From Candidatus Fredericiella danica (GTDB lineage Bacteria; Chloroflexota; Anaerolineae; Caldilineales; Caldilineaceae), in contig JADJPH010000011.1 in NCBI GenBank assembly GCA_016713335.1, positions 62,001-126,000 on the forward strand: DNA of 64,000 nucleotides, given 5' to 3'. Position numbers and translations under genes: made by a program. The notes under the pieces were generated by a model that was given only the letters and a program-made list of their open reading frames with translations, did no database searches and was not told where the DNA came from. Below, piece by piece: positions 34,436 to 44,182 of this stretch (within the stretch, counting starts at the first letter, position 1; each line of letters starts with the position of its first letter).

Positions 34436-37255
34436 TCACGGCGGTGTTGGGCGGCTGTCGACGCCATCGGGTGGCGGCTCTGTGACCGGCGTCTCCGTTG
34501 GCGGCAGCGGCTCTGGGGTGAAGGTCGGCGTTTCCGTTGGCGTCTCTGCCGGTGCCTCCGTTGGTGTCTCAGTGGGCGGCGGCGGTGGCGTGTCTACCGG
34601 CGTGTCCCGGGGCGGCGCCACGGGCGTATTGGTGGGTGGGATCGGAATCGGCGTCTCCGTGGGGGGGATGGATTCCGGTGTAAAGGTCGGCGTCGGCTCC
34701 TGAGCCTGTTGATTGTCGACTAAGACGCGCACGCGCGCCTCATATTGCGCACCACGCTGGTCGCGCACCAGCAGACGCAGCGTGTGTGGCCCATTCTGCA
34801 ACCCGGTCACGTCCCAATAGCCCAACTGACCATTTAGCACCGGGGTGTTGACCGGCCCATAGACGGCAAGGCTGAAGGCGCCAGGGTCGTGCGATTCCCC
34901 GTACTGCAATTCATACGCTGCGAAGTCCGGCACGCTCGCGTTGCCAAAGACCGGGACGACGCCGGCAACGGCCATCCCTTCGGTTGGGTTCAGGATACTC
35001 ACTTGCACCTGGCTGGGATCAACCGGCGCCAACGCGCCAGGTGGCGGTTGGGGGATGCCATGTTGCTCTGCCCAATCGCGATACTCAGGCGGATAGACCT
35101 TGAAGACGCGTTCCTCAACCTGGTCGGCAGGCGTAAATTCGGTGGCCAGATCGTTGGTGCCACGCACCATGCGCAGTTTCTGCCAAAGGTCATTTTCTTT
35201 CGGCAACGGCAGACGATCGTCCGCAAACCAGTGCGCGCGCCGTTCCGGGCAGGCATCGCTCGGGATCGTGCCCGTGTCCGCGCAAACCTCCACCTGCCGC
35301 ACCCCAGCCGGCGGGGTGAAGCCGGCAACCGGCTCGCCGGCATGGGCAACGGTCATGAACTGATTCCAAATCGGACCGGCGCCGGAGACACCCGATACCC
35401 CTTCCATCGGTGAATTGTCACTGTTGCCAACCCAGACCCCCGTCACCAACTGTGGCGTGTAGCCCATCGTCAGATTGTCGCGATAGTCGTTGGTGGTGCC
35501 GGTCTTGGCGGCAACTGGGCGGTCGGCGAGCACAAGCGATGAACTGGGACCAAAGGCCGGGATGCGCGCTTCGTTGTCGCTGATCACATCCGTAATCAGG
35601 AACGCATCCACCGGGCTGATCACTTGTTGGCCGGTGCTGTCCTGGCAGGGTTGGCCGGTCCCAATCTCGCACAGGACCCGTCCTGCGCCGTCGGTGATCT
35701 TGCGGATCGTCGTAGGCGGGACGCGGACCCCATTGTTTGCCAGGGCGGCATAAGCATCGGTGAGTTCAATCAACGGGATTTCGCCCGCACCCAGGCTGAG
35801 GCCAAGCCCGTAATCCGGACGCGTCAGGGTGGTGACGCCCAATCGCCGCATCAACTCCAGATATTGGGGCAGCGTGGCCCTTTCCAGCGCTTTGACAGCC
35901 GGGATATTGTAGCTATTGGCGAGCGCGGTGCGCATGGTGACAAGACCGCGCTCGTTGCGATCATAGTTCTGCGGGATGTAGGGCGGATTGGCGCCGTCGG
36001 GGAATTCGGTCAGGATGTCGGCGATCAGCGTGCCCGGCGTCCAGGCTGCTTCACGCGGCTGGCCAGGCATCTCAAAGGTTGACAAATAGACAAACGGTTT
36101 GGTCGAACTGCCGGGCTGGCGGGGCGCCAGCGCCATGTTGACCTGACCGTCGATCTCAGGATTGTCAAAATCGGCGCTGCCGACCAACGCAACCACCTCA
36201 CCCGTCTGGGGGCGCATGGCGACGAGCGCCCCGTTGGAGACATTGCGGTCACTGAGCAGCCCCACCTGTTCGGCAATAATGCGTTCGGCTTCGGCCTGTA
36301 GTTTGGGGTCCAACGTCGTATAGACGTTGAGTCCGGACTGGTAGAGGGCTTCGGGGCCGAGCATCTGCTCCAACTGCTGGCGCACGTAGAGCGTAAAATG
36401 GGGCGCCTTCAGGTCGAATTGCAAAGGCGTGTAGGCGAGCGGTTCGGCCCAGGCCGCGTCCGCCTGCGCCTGCGTGATGTAGCCGGCTTCCACCATCAGG
36501 CCAAGCACGACGCCCTGGCGTTCCCTGGCACGGTCCGGATGGGTGTACGGGTCGTAATAGGCCGGCGCCTGGGGCAGACCGGCGAGCAGGGCAGACTGTC
36601 CCAGGGTGAGGTCGGCTACCTCTTTGCCAAAGTAGGTCTCGGCGGCGGCGTCGATGCCATAGGAAAGATTGCCATAGTAGACCTCATTCAGATAGAGCTC
36701 AAGAATCTCATCCTTGCTATAGCGGCGCGTGATCTCAGCGGCCAGAATCGCCTCTTTGACTTTGCGGGTGATCGTCTGCTCAGGTGAGAGCATGACCCGT
36801 TTCACCAGTTGCTGGGTAATCGTGGAACCGCCGGCCACGATGTCGCGTTCCTGCACGGCATAGTAGAGGGAGCGGGCGAGTGCATACAGGTCGATGCCGG
36901 GGTGTTCGTAGAAATTCGCGTCTTCGGTCGCAATGGTTGCCTGCACCACCTGGGGCGACATTTTGTCGAGCGGAACCTCGATGCGGCGGCCTGTATCGGG
37001 GTCAAAAGTCTCGTTCAGCAGATTGCCTTCGCGATCGTAGATACGGGTGCTTTGAAAGTCCGAGGCACGTTCCCGCAACTCGCCTGGTGACGGCAGATCG
37101 CGCGCAATGAAGCCGTACCCCAGGAGCAGCAGCGTGAGCCCCAATGCGGCGAGCGTAATAAATGCCAGCATGCCGCTGACAAAGCCGCGCCAGAAGCGGC
37201 CTTCTCGACGCGGTGACACGGGTTTCGGTTGTGGCGTGGGCTGAAGTTCGTACAT
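34436..37255 (-). CDS. Class A penicillin-binding protein (transglycosylase/transpeptidase)
   Basis: Bifunctional peptidoglycan synthase, 939 residues, anchored by one N-terminal membrane helix (residues 27-50). The GT51 glycosyltransferase domain shows EDANFYEHPG, GGSTITQQLVKR and ARERQGVVLGLM. The transpeptidase domain has the three active-site motifs SSTK (in PGSSTKPFVYL), SYN (ANSYNIPAV) and KTGT (AAKTGTTNDY). A beta domain follows (about 770-870), then a threonine/proline tail of PTETPT type, about 75 residues, suggesting a wall-spanning spacer. Starts at ATG 37255, 62 bases after the SH3 lipoprotein gene on the same strand. Confidence 0.93.
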   Translation of the reverse strand: MYELQPTPQPKPVSPRREGRFWRGFVSGMLAFITLAALGLTLLLLGYGFIARDLPSPGELRERASDFQSTRIYDREGNLLNETFDPDTGRRIEVPLDKMSPQVVQATIATEDANFYEHPGIDLYALARSLYYAVQERDIVAGGSTITQQLVKRVMLSPEQTITRKVKEAILAAEITRRYSKDEILELYLNEVYYGNLSYGIDAAAETYFGKEVADLTLGQSALLAGLPQAPAYYDPYTHPDRARERQGVVLGLMVEAGYITQAQADAAWAEPLAYTPLQFDLKAPHFTLYVRQQLEQMLGPEALYQSGLNVYTTLDPKLQAEAERIIAEQVGLLSDRNVSNGALVAMRPQTGEVVALVGSADFDNPEIDGQVNMALAPRQPGSSTKPFVYLSTFEMPGQPREAAWTPGTLIADILTEFPDGANPPYIPQNYDRNERGLVTMRTALANSYNIPAVKALERATLPQYLELMRRLGVTTLTRPDYGLGLSLGAGEIPLIELTDAYAALANNGVRVPPTTIRKITDGAGRVLCEIGTGQPCQDSTGQQVISPVDAFLITDVISDNEARIPAFGPSSSLVLADRPVAAKTGTTNDYRDNLTMGYTPQLVTGVWVGNSDNSPMEGVSGVSGAGPIWNQFMTVAHAGEPVAGFTPPAGVRQVEVCADTGTIPSDACPERRAHWFADDRLPLPKENDLWQKLRMVRGTNDLATEFTPADQVEERVFKVYPPEYRDWAEQHGIPQPPPGALAPVDPSQVQVSILNPTEGMAVAGVVPVFGNASVPDFAAYELQYGESHDPGAFSLAVYGPVNTPVLNGQLGYWDVTGLQNGPHTLRLLVRDQRGAQYEARVRVLVDNQQAQEPTPTFTPESIPPTETPIPIPPTNTPVAPPRDTPVDTPPPPPTETPTEAPAETPTETPTFTPEPLPPTETPVTEPPPDGVDSRPTPP

Positions 37256-37264
37256 GAGATTCTC

Positions 37265-37306
37265 GACCTACGTTGCATGTTTACCGATCAACGTGCAACG
37301 TAGGTC
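37265..37306 (-). terminator. Inverted repeat between SH3 lipoprotein and PBP genes
   Basis: Perfect 13-base arms (gacctacgttgca / tgcaacgtaggtc) around a 16-base loop, just before the PBP start codon. It lacks a T tract. It may end the upstream transcript or regulate PBP. Confidence 0.5.
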
Positions 37307-37317
37307 GTAAAGGTCCG

Positions 37318-37998
37318 CTATTGGCCAATCACGAGGAACTCTGCGGAGACCCAGCCGCCGTTCGGGTTATCGGTGCCGGCAGCGCCGCCGATGCGCACCC
37401 AGCTTCCGTCGCCATTCTGTTCGACCACAGGATAGTTTTCACCGTTGTAGACATAGCCGACGATGTCGGAATCGGCGTCCGCCTGGGCCCGGACCCGCAA
37501 GCGTGCGCCTTCAGTTGTGACGGTTGCGGTGCCGGCCGCGGGTGGTTCAATGGCGGCAACGGTGGGTTCGGTTGTGGCGGCAGCACTCCCCGCCGCTGCA
37601 CTCGTGGCTGTGCTCGGTGCAGCATCCGTGATCGGTGCGTCCGTGATCGAACCCGCTACGGAAACAAAATTCGAGGAGACCCAGCCCTTGCCACCGGGCG
37701 CCTTTGGAATTGCCAACTGCACCCATTCACCGTCGGAGCTCAGACCGGCAACCTGATACTCTTCGCCTTCTTTGATGCCGGTGATCACTTCTGAATCACT
37801 GTTGGGCTCTGCGCGTACCCGCAATGACCTGGTGCTGACGGTGGCCATGGCGTTGTTTGCCGTGGCGCCATTTTGCACCGACGCCATTTGTTCGACTGCA
37901 TTTGCCACTTGTTGCCCATCCACTCCTGCGCCGCAGGCGCTCAATAGCACCGTTGCCACCATCAGTCCAACGGCGACAAAACTTTTTGTTTTCGTCAT
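37318..37998 (-). CDS. Lipoprotein with two bacterial SH3 domains
   Basis: A 226-residue exported lipoprotein: signal peptide with lipobox LLSAC, then two SH3b domains (STRSLRVRAEPNSDSEVITG, closing GKGWVSSNFVSV; and GARLRVRAQADADSDIVGYV, closing NGGWVSAEFLVIG) joined by an Ala/Thr/Pro linker. SH3b domains usually bind peptidoglycan peptides or serve as generic wall-associated modules. The ATG at 37998 is preferred over 38013 because AAAGGA is correctly spaced. It lies just upstream of the PBP in the same direction, consistent with a cell-wall role. Confidence 0.88.
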   Translation of the reverse strand: MTKTKSFVAVGLMVATVLLSACGAGVDGQQVANAVEQMASVQNGATANNAMATVSTRSLRVRAEPNSDSEVITGIKEGEEYQVAGLSSDGEWVQLAIPKAPGGKGWVSSNFVSVAGSITDAPITDAAPSTATSAAAGSAAATTEPTVAAIEPPAAGTATVTTEGARLRVRAQADADSDIVGYVYNGENYPVVEQNGDGSWVRIGGAAGTDNPNGGWVSAEFLVIGQ

Positions 37999-38124
37999 AG
38001 CATCCTTTTCCATTTCTAATTTGAATTGCCGGATGCAGCACTCTGTAGCTGATTTGCTCCGTGCAAAACAAGTGCATTATTCCACGTGGGAGGTGGTTCG
38101 CCAAAATGGGCGATCCTGATCACT

Positions 38125-38224
38125 TTCTCCCCCTCCGCGTCCTCCGCACCAACTCCGCGTCTCCGCGTTGATTTCTTCTCCCACTCCAACTGCCATCGCG
38201 GAGACGCGGAGCAAACGCGGAGTG
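38125..38224. repeat. Interspersed cgcggagacgcggag repeat, inverted pair
   Basis: Left arm ctccgcgtctccgcgttgat and right arm atcgcggagacgcggag face each other across about 25 bases; further ctccgc units flank the left arm. It lies between the SH3 lipoprotein and the DUF2723 gene, directly at the 3' end of the latter. Confidence 0.7.
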
Positions 38225-38247
38225 GAAATGCAACTCTTGAGGGCGGT

Positions 38248-39790
38248 TCAGTTTGGCGGCATCGGGATCGGGATCTCGATACGACCAACCTCCATGAGGG
38301 TCTCGCTATCATAGAGAATGGCTTGCAGCTGCGCCGGCGCCTGGCGAGCGCCTGGGGGCAGATAGAGTTCGTAGACGTCGCGCACGGTGACACCCGGTAG
38401 CCAGGTGGTGGTAGGCGCCACCTGGCGCAGCGGGAAGCGATCTGTCACCGCCGGCGTCCCATCCGAATAGGTCAACGGCGCGCCATCCGCGCCAATGATC
38501 CGCAATGAGAGTTTGAGCGTCTGCGTCAGTGGCGTGGTGGGCTGCCAGTAAAACGTAGGGCGCACCGCCCACCCTTGCGCCCAATTCAATAGCTCTAAAT
38601 CATAGCCACGTAAGTCGAGAGCGCCGTTTGCCAGCGATTGGTCGAGCGTCACTTGCGGTGTCTGTGGGGATGTCTCGCCGCGCGGCCACACGCGCACCAG
38701 GGGTCCTTCGCCGGAAAAGCTGTAACGGTCAGCAATGCCTTCGAGTTCACGCGTGAGATAGACTGGACGTCCAGACTCGATGGCAGCCGCGACTGCACGG
38801 CGGCGCTGCTCCGGATCGTCTGTGGTTTCGCCCTCCGCATCAAGGCCAAGACCAGCGGACTGCTGCATATAGCGCAAAGCGGTGACTTCACCTTCAAGGC
38901 CGATCAGGACACTGCCTGCTGCAAAGGGGGTCTTTGCCATGTCAACGGCGTAATCGTGCACCGCCCATGCCTGGCTGCGATTCACCCAGGGTCCGCGCCA
39001 AAAACCCACGAGCAGCAGCAGAGCGCCGGCCAGCGCGGCCCAGGACGCCCACTTGTCGGGCGCACACTGTGCAAGCCAGGCAACGCCGCCGCCGGCCAGC
39101 ACTGCGGCACAAAGCCACGCCGGTAATAGAAAGACCTGTTGGTCGCCAACGCGGTAGAACAAGGTGAATATAACGTTCGTCGCCAGGACCACGCTGATCA
39201 ACACCACGGCCTTGCGCGTCTGCCGATTCCACAGCCACAACAGGCCAACCGTCGCGAAAACGATCCCCAGCCAACCGGATTGTGCGATCCACAGGCCCAT
39301 CCAATCGGCAGGTGAGCGATCGACGCTGAGGGCATTGGCCGCAAAGAAGCCGGTGTAGCCGCGGGCCAGGACATGATCCCAAAAGCCCGTCCAGGTGTTG
39401 GTGTAACTGCCATGCAGATCGCCGGCCCCCATCCAGGAGCGAAGCGGAAGATAGAGGTAAAGAAGCAGGGGCGCCAGCAAGGCCAGGCCCCACCTGAACC
39501 ACATGCGGCGCGGCCGCCAGATGCCCGGCATCGCCCAGAGTAAATAGATGGCCAGACCAGGCGCTAACAAGACGATCGTCCGATGATGGGTCAGGCCGAG
39601 GCCAAAGAGGAAAAAGAGCAGGGCGATGCGCCGGTCCAGACCGGCGCCAGTCCGGCCTTCGAGGTCAACCGCAACGAACAGCACCGCCGCCACCAGGAGA
39701 TTGTGGAGCGCGTACACTTCGGCAACTGTGGTCTGCTCCCACCACACCGGTCCCAATCCAAAGGTGATCGCGGCTGCCAGGCCGGCCCAG
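38248..39790 (-). CDS. DUF2723-family membrane protein, 3' fragment
   Basis: Main part of a polytopic membrane protein related to protein O-mannosyltransferase-like glycosyltransferases (DUF2723/TMEM260). About eight hydrophobic segments are followed by a soluble C-terminal domain with GRPVYLTRELEGIADRYSFS and a beta-rich end (about 160 residues). In frame from SLALWAGLAAAITFGLGPVW near 39790. It likely transfers a sugar from a lipid donor on the outer face of the membrane; donor and acceptor are unknown. Confidence 0.78.
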
Positions 39791-40049
39791 AGCGCCAGGG
39801 AAGGTCGGGGCGCGCCACGATGCGTCTGGTCAGAGCAAAGACCAGCGCCACCGCCATGGCGCCAGCAACCGCGCTAAAGAGATTGGCACGCCAGGCCCAG
39901 GCGCCGAACGGCAACAAACGGCTCCACAGCCCGCCGGCCAGCGTATAGAGCGGGTATCCGGTGGGGTGCGCAATGCCCAAGGTGGGCAGGACCAGTTGGA
40001 ATTCGAGGCTGTCGTCAAAGAGCGCCAGGATGCTGGGCGCAGCGGTCAA
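39790..40049 (-). CDS. DUF2723-family membrane protein, 5' fragment
   Basis: Holds the diagnostic N-terminal motif of the family: LALFDDSLEFQLVLPTLGIA followed by HPTGYPLY, where the acidic residues are thought to be catalytic, then LVFALTRRIVARPDL. The frame is lost at cttccc (39790); one extra T restores DLSLALW. Upstream, the sense sequence continues in another frame (FLWSGVF) across a run of six Ts near 40060, so the true start is nearer 40120-40158, next to a CGTATT-type repeat. Confidence 0.72.
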
Positions 40050-40098
40050 CGCGTAGATGACAAAAAACGCCAGACCACAGGAAGGCGAAGGTCGGCAG

Positions 40099-40152
40099 CG
40101 TATCTCGTATTGCGTACTTGGTATCCCGTATCCTGTAATTCGTAATTCGTAA
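40099..40152. repeat. Degenerate CGTATT-type interspersed repeat
   Basis: Tandem variants of cgtattg, cgtactt, cgtatcc, cgtaattcgtaattcgtaac. On the minus strand it reads without stop into the DUF2723 gene and could encode its first residues (SLRITNYRIRDTKYAIRDT). Confidence 0.65.
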
Positions 40153-40350
40153 CGACATGAATTTGCGTATCATCCACAATCCATGACACTCTGCACTTTT
40201 CACTTAACCCGCCTCCAGTCTACCACATTTATCCTGCGACTTTGGGAATTAATCCTATTCTGTTATGATCGCAGCGCCGTGCAGCCTAGATTAACACGGA
40301 AACAGACCTTGCTGACCCCCTGCGCCGCATCGTTCGATGACACCGTTGCC

Positions 40351-41868
40351 ATGAACACTGCCCGACGTTTTGCCCGATTGCGCCAACCAAGGTGGATTGC
40401 AAGCCTTGTGGTTGCAGTCCTATTTCTCCTCTTACCGATGAACGCACTGGCGCAGGGTGCAGCGCCGGCTGTGGCTTCAACGCCCATGGTCTGGTACCTG
40501 ATCGCCGGCGCCATTGCAATGCTCGTGCCGGTTGGACTCGTACTGATGGGGGTGGCCGGGTTGGCGCCTGAACGCGCCTGGAATGCGGCATTGGGCGGAC
40601 TGGGTGCGCTGGCGCTCGCCGGTGTTGTGTATTGGGCGATCGGCTTCGCGTTGCAATTTGGCGGCGTCGGGCTGACCTACACACGGCCCGAACTGCGCGC
40701 CCTGGTCTGGGAATGGAGCCCACTCCCGGCAGACTGGGGAACCGGTTGGGGTGCGGCCGGTCTCAATGGCTGGTTTATGGGCGGCGACATGACAGCGCTG
40801 GCCTATGCGTTGTTCTTCACCCATCTGCCCTGGGTCTTTACGGTTGCCTTGTTGCCTGTGCTTGCGCTGCGAGGGCGGGCGCCCGCGATGGCGACATTGC
40901 TGCTGGCGTTGCTGATGGGCGGCATCATTTATCCCCTGGCGGGTAACTGGGTCCAGGGCGGGGGCTGGCTCAGCGCGCTGGGGCGCAACCTTGTGCTTGG
41001 CCATGGGTTTGTAGATGCCGGCGGCGCCGGCGTCGTCTTCCTGTTGGCCGGTGCGTTCACGCTGGCCGCGCTCGCCGTCTGGGCGCCGCGCCGTGGGCGA
41101 ATGGCGGGCGACGACGCGTTGCCTCCCACCTATCAGCCGTTGTTGGCAGTTGCCGGCGGCTTGTTTGTGTTGGCCGGTGCAGTCGGGTGGTTATGGTCGA
41201 ATCCGCTTCAGGTGGAGGTACTTTCCGAGCTCGCACTGATGCGCGGCAGTGTCAATATCGCACTGGCTGCGGTTGGTGGAGTCATCACGCCGCTGTTGTA
41301 CACATGGTTTGTGACCGGAAACAGCGATCCGAGCATGTCGGCGCGTGGCCTCGCAGGTGGCGTCATTGCCGGGATGGCGGCGGCGCCCTTTGTACAGCCA
41401 GGGCAGGCACTCCTGGTTGGCGTCGTGGCCGGGGCGACAGTTCCCTTCATGACCTTTGTGTACGACCGGATGTTGAACCTTGATGATGCGACCGGCGTAC
41501 TTACGGCCACCATTGTACCGGCCACGATTGGGTTGCTGGCCGTCGGTTTCTTCGCCGATGGCGCGGCCGGCGCCGGGTGGCAGGCGACGAGTCTTGCATC
41601 GCATTTGGGGGTGGCTGGCCAGGGTGTGACGGGCCTGTTTGCGGCGCAGGGCTTTCAGCGTGACTTTCCCGGCCAGTTGCAGGCACAGTTGGCCGGCATC
41701 CTGGCGATTGGGCTGTGGGGATTCTTGAGCGGTCTGATCGTCTGTATTCCACTTGCTTTGCTCTTCTTTGGCCTGCACCGTAGCGCAGAACCAATTCCCG
41801 ATGCGCCGCTACCAGCGGAAGTCGACATCAGTCGTAGCGTGGACCAGCCTGCACAGCCGTTCCGCTAG
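40351..41868 (+). CDS. Divergent ammonium-transporter (Amt) family protein
   Basis: Membrane protein of 505 residues: cleavable signal-like N terminus (to about residue 35), then some eleven hydrophobic helices in the order of Amt/Rh channels. GLNGWFMGGD, IIYPLAGNWVQGGGWL, GHGFVDAGGAGVVFLLAGAF and DDATGVLTATIVPATIG correspond to Amt landmarks. The two pore histidines are both absent: helix 5 has Phe where GxxVH is expected, and helix 10 has Thr in place of His in the GVHG segment. It is not beside a PII gene. Transport of ammonium cannot be assumed. Confidence 0.82.
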   Translation: MNTARRFARLRQPRWIASLVVAVLFLLLPMNALAQGAAPAVASTPMVWYLIAGAIAMLVPVGLVLMGVAGLAPERAWNAALGGLGALALAGVVYWAIGFALQFGGVGLTYTRPELRALVWEWSPLPADWGTGWGAAGLNGWFMGGDMTALAYALFFTHLPWVFTVALLPVLALRGRAPAMATLLLALLMGGIIYPLAGNWVQGGGWLSALGRNLVLGHGFVDAGGAGVVFLLAGAFTLAALAVWAPRRGRMAGDDALPPTYQPLLAVAGGLFVLAGAVGWLWSNPLQVEVLSELALMRGSVNIALAAVGGVITPLLYTWFVTGNSDPSMSARGLAGGVIAGMAAAPFVQPGQALLVGVVAGATVPFMTFVYDRMLNLDDATGVLTATIVPATIGLLAVGFFADGAAGAGWQATSLASHLGVAGQGVTGLFAAQGFQRDFPGQLQAQLAGILAIGLWGFLSGLIVCIPLALLFFGLHRSAEPIPDAPLPAEVDISRSVDQPAQPFR

Positions 41869-41976
41869 ATTTGTAGATGCATGCCAGCGCTGTGCTGCTC
41901 GCGCCGGGGATCTTCGGCGCGAGGTGGTCAGGGCATATGCGTCAAGCTAAAGACCCAATCCGCCCGCCAAGGCGAA

Positions 41977-42146
41977 GACGGGGGAAAAGATCAACGCGGA
42001 GACGCAGAGGGGTGCGGAGAGCGCGGAGGAAGAAGAGCGGATGGCGGGGTGAGTGGTAAGCATTCGTTTGCGGGGAATTTCGTCCTTCTCCCCTCCGCGC
42101 TCTCCGCGCTAACTCCGCGTCTCCGCGTTGATTTTTTCCCCCCGTC
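41977..42146. repeat. 170-bp palindromic element of the cgcggagacgcggag family
   Basis: Left arm gacgggggaaaagatcaacg followed by cggagacgc is matched by an inverted right arm ending gcgttgattttttcc and ccccgtc. Arms are about 45 bases with some mismatches and the loop about 60. It fills the gap between convergent amt and thpR and ends at the thpR stop codon. The bases 41869-41976 hold nothing else. Confidence 0.75.
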
Positions 42147-42753
42147 CTAGTCGCTCAAGCGATGAATGCTGAGTGGCGTATAGACTGGGCCACTGGGCTG
42201 CAAATCGCTTTGGATGAACTGCACTTCTCTCACCAAAAAGCGCCCGTCGTGCGATGGTTTGAATTGATTCGACACACTCATCTGCTGGAGCAGAGTGCCA
42301 ACTCGTGAAATATCTGCCGGACGAACCGAACGTTGCATGCGTCCGATCGTCAAGTGGGGCTTGAAGGGTCGTTCCTCTGGCTCGAAGCCTGAAGCCCGCA
42401 CAGCAGCCTCGATGGATCCCTTGCAGCGCCTCAAGGGTTCGCCGATCCCCGCTCAAATCGATCCATACAATATTGGGGCGCCGGTAGTTCGGAAAGACGC
42501 CTTCCGCCTGTAGGTGCAATTCAAATGGAAGGTGTTGCGCAGCGATCTCGGCCAGCGCAGCGTCGACTGTCTTAGATTCTGCCAGGGTAGTGTCGCCAAG
42601 AAAGCGCAACGTCAAGTGCAGATTCTGGCGTGTGGTCCAGCGTACGCAGCCGGCCAATGCCTGGTCGTGCAGCACTCGCTCTAGTTCACGCTGGCGTACA
42701 ATGACGATCTGCTTGGCGGGATCGGGCAAATCCAGTGCAATGAATGTTCGCAT
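42147..42753 (-). CDS. thpR: RNA 2',3'-cyclic phosphodiesterase (ThpR/LigT), frameshifted
   Basis: A 2H-phosphoesterase that hydrolyses 2',3'-cyclic phosphates on RNA. The first HxTx motif is HLTLRFLG (residues 45-52) and the second HLTIGRM, in another frame. The N terminus MRTFIALDLPDPAKQ is typical. The shift lies near 42418 (EALQG then SIEAAVRASGFEPEE); the wrong frame would run on to 42109 through the repeat element. Joined, the protein is about 200 residues, normal for the family. The gene stops exactly at the edge of the palindromic element. Confidence 0.82.
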
Positions 42754-42810
42754 CGCGGCCCTGAGTAGCGTTGAGAGAAGTAGAACGGCAGGGAAGGGTT
42801 GCGGGCTGGG

Positions 42811-44052
42811 TCAACGACGGCGATCAGAATAACGGTCGTAGAATTCGCGCTGCGAGGTGCGTGAGCGCATGTACATAATGCTCGTGATCAAACCCAGGAT
42901 GCCGATGGCGCTTGCCCCCGTAAAGGTCATGCAGAGCAACATCGCCATGAGGTTCTGTGCATTGGGTTGCAGCGCACTCGCCAGCATCAGCCCGCTGGGT
43001 GTCGGCGTCACCGTGGGGAGTGGCGTCAATTGGGGGGCAAGCGCCACCGCCGCAGTCGTCGGCGTTGCAGTGACCAGTAAGTACTCGGCAGGAGGCGCCG
43101 GGGTGGCAATGTCCGCCGCAAGTGCCTGTCCCGCCGGATCCAGCGGGGGCGGTATGGCAGGATCGAGTGGGCTATTGAATCCGTCTGCCGGTAGATTCGC
43201 AACGCCGTTGCCGGCGCCGTCACCTACAGCCGCCAGTGGGGGCGGAATCAAGGTGGGAACGTCAACCATCGGCTGCGCCGGCAGCGCGGTAGGGAACGAT
43301 TCGTAGGCTTGCGCAGGCAGAGTGGCGGTCGGCGTCCATAGGGCAGGGTCGACCGTCGGCGATGCCAGTGGGCTGAGCTGCTGATTGGGGTCCGGCTGGA
43401 ACTGTTGGTCAACCGGCGTCGGCGTGACGACCGGATTCCCGTATTGATCGGTCGCAATCGGCGCCGGCAATTGCGTCGGCGCCACGATTGGATTACCAAA
43501 TTCATCCGTGGCAATCGGCAATGGCGCGATCGTGGGTAGAATTGGATTGCCGTTCGGGTCCAGCGTGACCGGGGTGCCGCCAACCGGCATCGGCGGCACG
43601 GGGGTGTTGGTGGTCACGATGCCCGGCGCCCCTGGGGTAGGCGTCACATTAGGCCCGTAGCCACAGCGCGTAAAGGCTTCTCCCGGGGTGCCATCGGTCG
43701 TCATCTCTTTCAACTGGAAGCAATAGGAAACACCGGGCGTGACGGCCGTCACGGGGAAGCTATAGAGCGCCCCAGTTTGCGGGCCACCCTTTGCCTGGAC
43801 AAATCCAATTGAATGATAGGCGGTGTCAGGTTCTTCCGCGAGTTTGCACTGGATATCGAAGCCGGCAAGATTTGCCTCGGCGGCGGTGCTCCATTCGAGT
43901 ACGACCGAAGTAGGATAGGATACAACCGTAAAATAGTTGAGTTCTACTGCGGCCCATACAGCGGGCGCTGCCAGCACGATGGCCAGGATTGCCACCGACA
44001 GTAACAGGAGCACACGTCCCCAAACCGGACTTCTCATCCAAACTAACCTCAT
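42811..44052 (-). CDS. Surface protein with fibronectin-like domain and P/T-rich stalk
   Basis: An exported protein of about 413 residues, unknown function. After a signal peptide (to about residue 35, AVWAAVELNYF) comes one beta domain of about 90 residues that looks like a fibronectin type III fold (VVLEWSTAAEANLAGFDIQC; YSFPVTAVTPGVSYCFQL). A long Pro/Thr-rich stalk contains three near repeats of the kind ATDEFGNPIVAPTQLP / ATDQYGNPVVTPTP / TLDPNGNPILPT. A C-terminal membrane helix (MLLCMTFTGASAIGILGLI) and basic tail anchor it. Starts at 44085 or 44037 are also possible. Confidence 0.7.
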   Translation of the reverse strand: MRLVWMRSPVWGRVLLLLSVAILAIVLAAPAVWAAVELNYFTVVSYPTSVVLEWSTAAEANLAGFDIQCKLAEEPDTAYHSIGFVQAKGGPQTGALYSFPVTAVTPGVSYCFQLKEMTTDGTPGEAFTRCGYGPNVTPTPGAPGIVTTNTPVPPMPVGGTPVTLDPNGNPILPTIAPLPIATDEFGNPIVAPTQLPAPIATDQYGNPVVTPTPVDQQFQPDPNQQLSPLASPTVDPALWTPTATLPAQAYESFPTALPAQPMVDVPTLIPPPLAAVGDGAGNGVANLPADGFNSPLDPAIPPPLDPAGQALAADIATPAPPAEYLLVTATPTTAAVALAPQLTPLPTVTPTPSGLMLASALQPNAQNLMAMLLCMTFTGASAIGILGLITSIMYMRSRTSQREFYDRYSDRRR

Positions 44053-44182
44053 TGGCTCTTGTTCAAGCGTACGACCGAAACCCACTGCACATAACGCCGG
44101 TCATCATCGATTCTAGCATGCCGCTGCGCGGAAACCCATACGCCCTTTGGATTATCTCTCGTACTCATTCCGGGGTAGCGCC

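Noticed and set aside
40351..41868. Ammonium uptake operon with PII control
   Set aside because: No glnK or other nitrogen gene is adjacent, and the pore histidines are missing.
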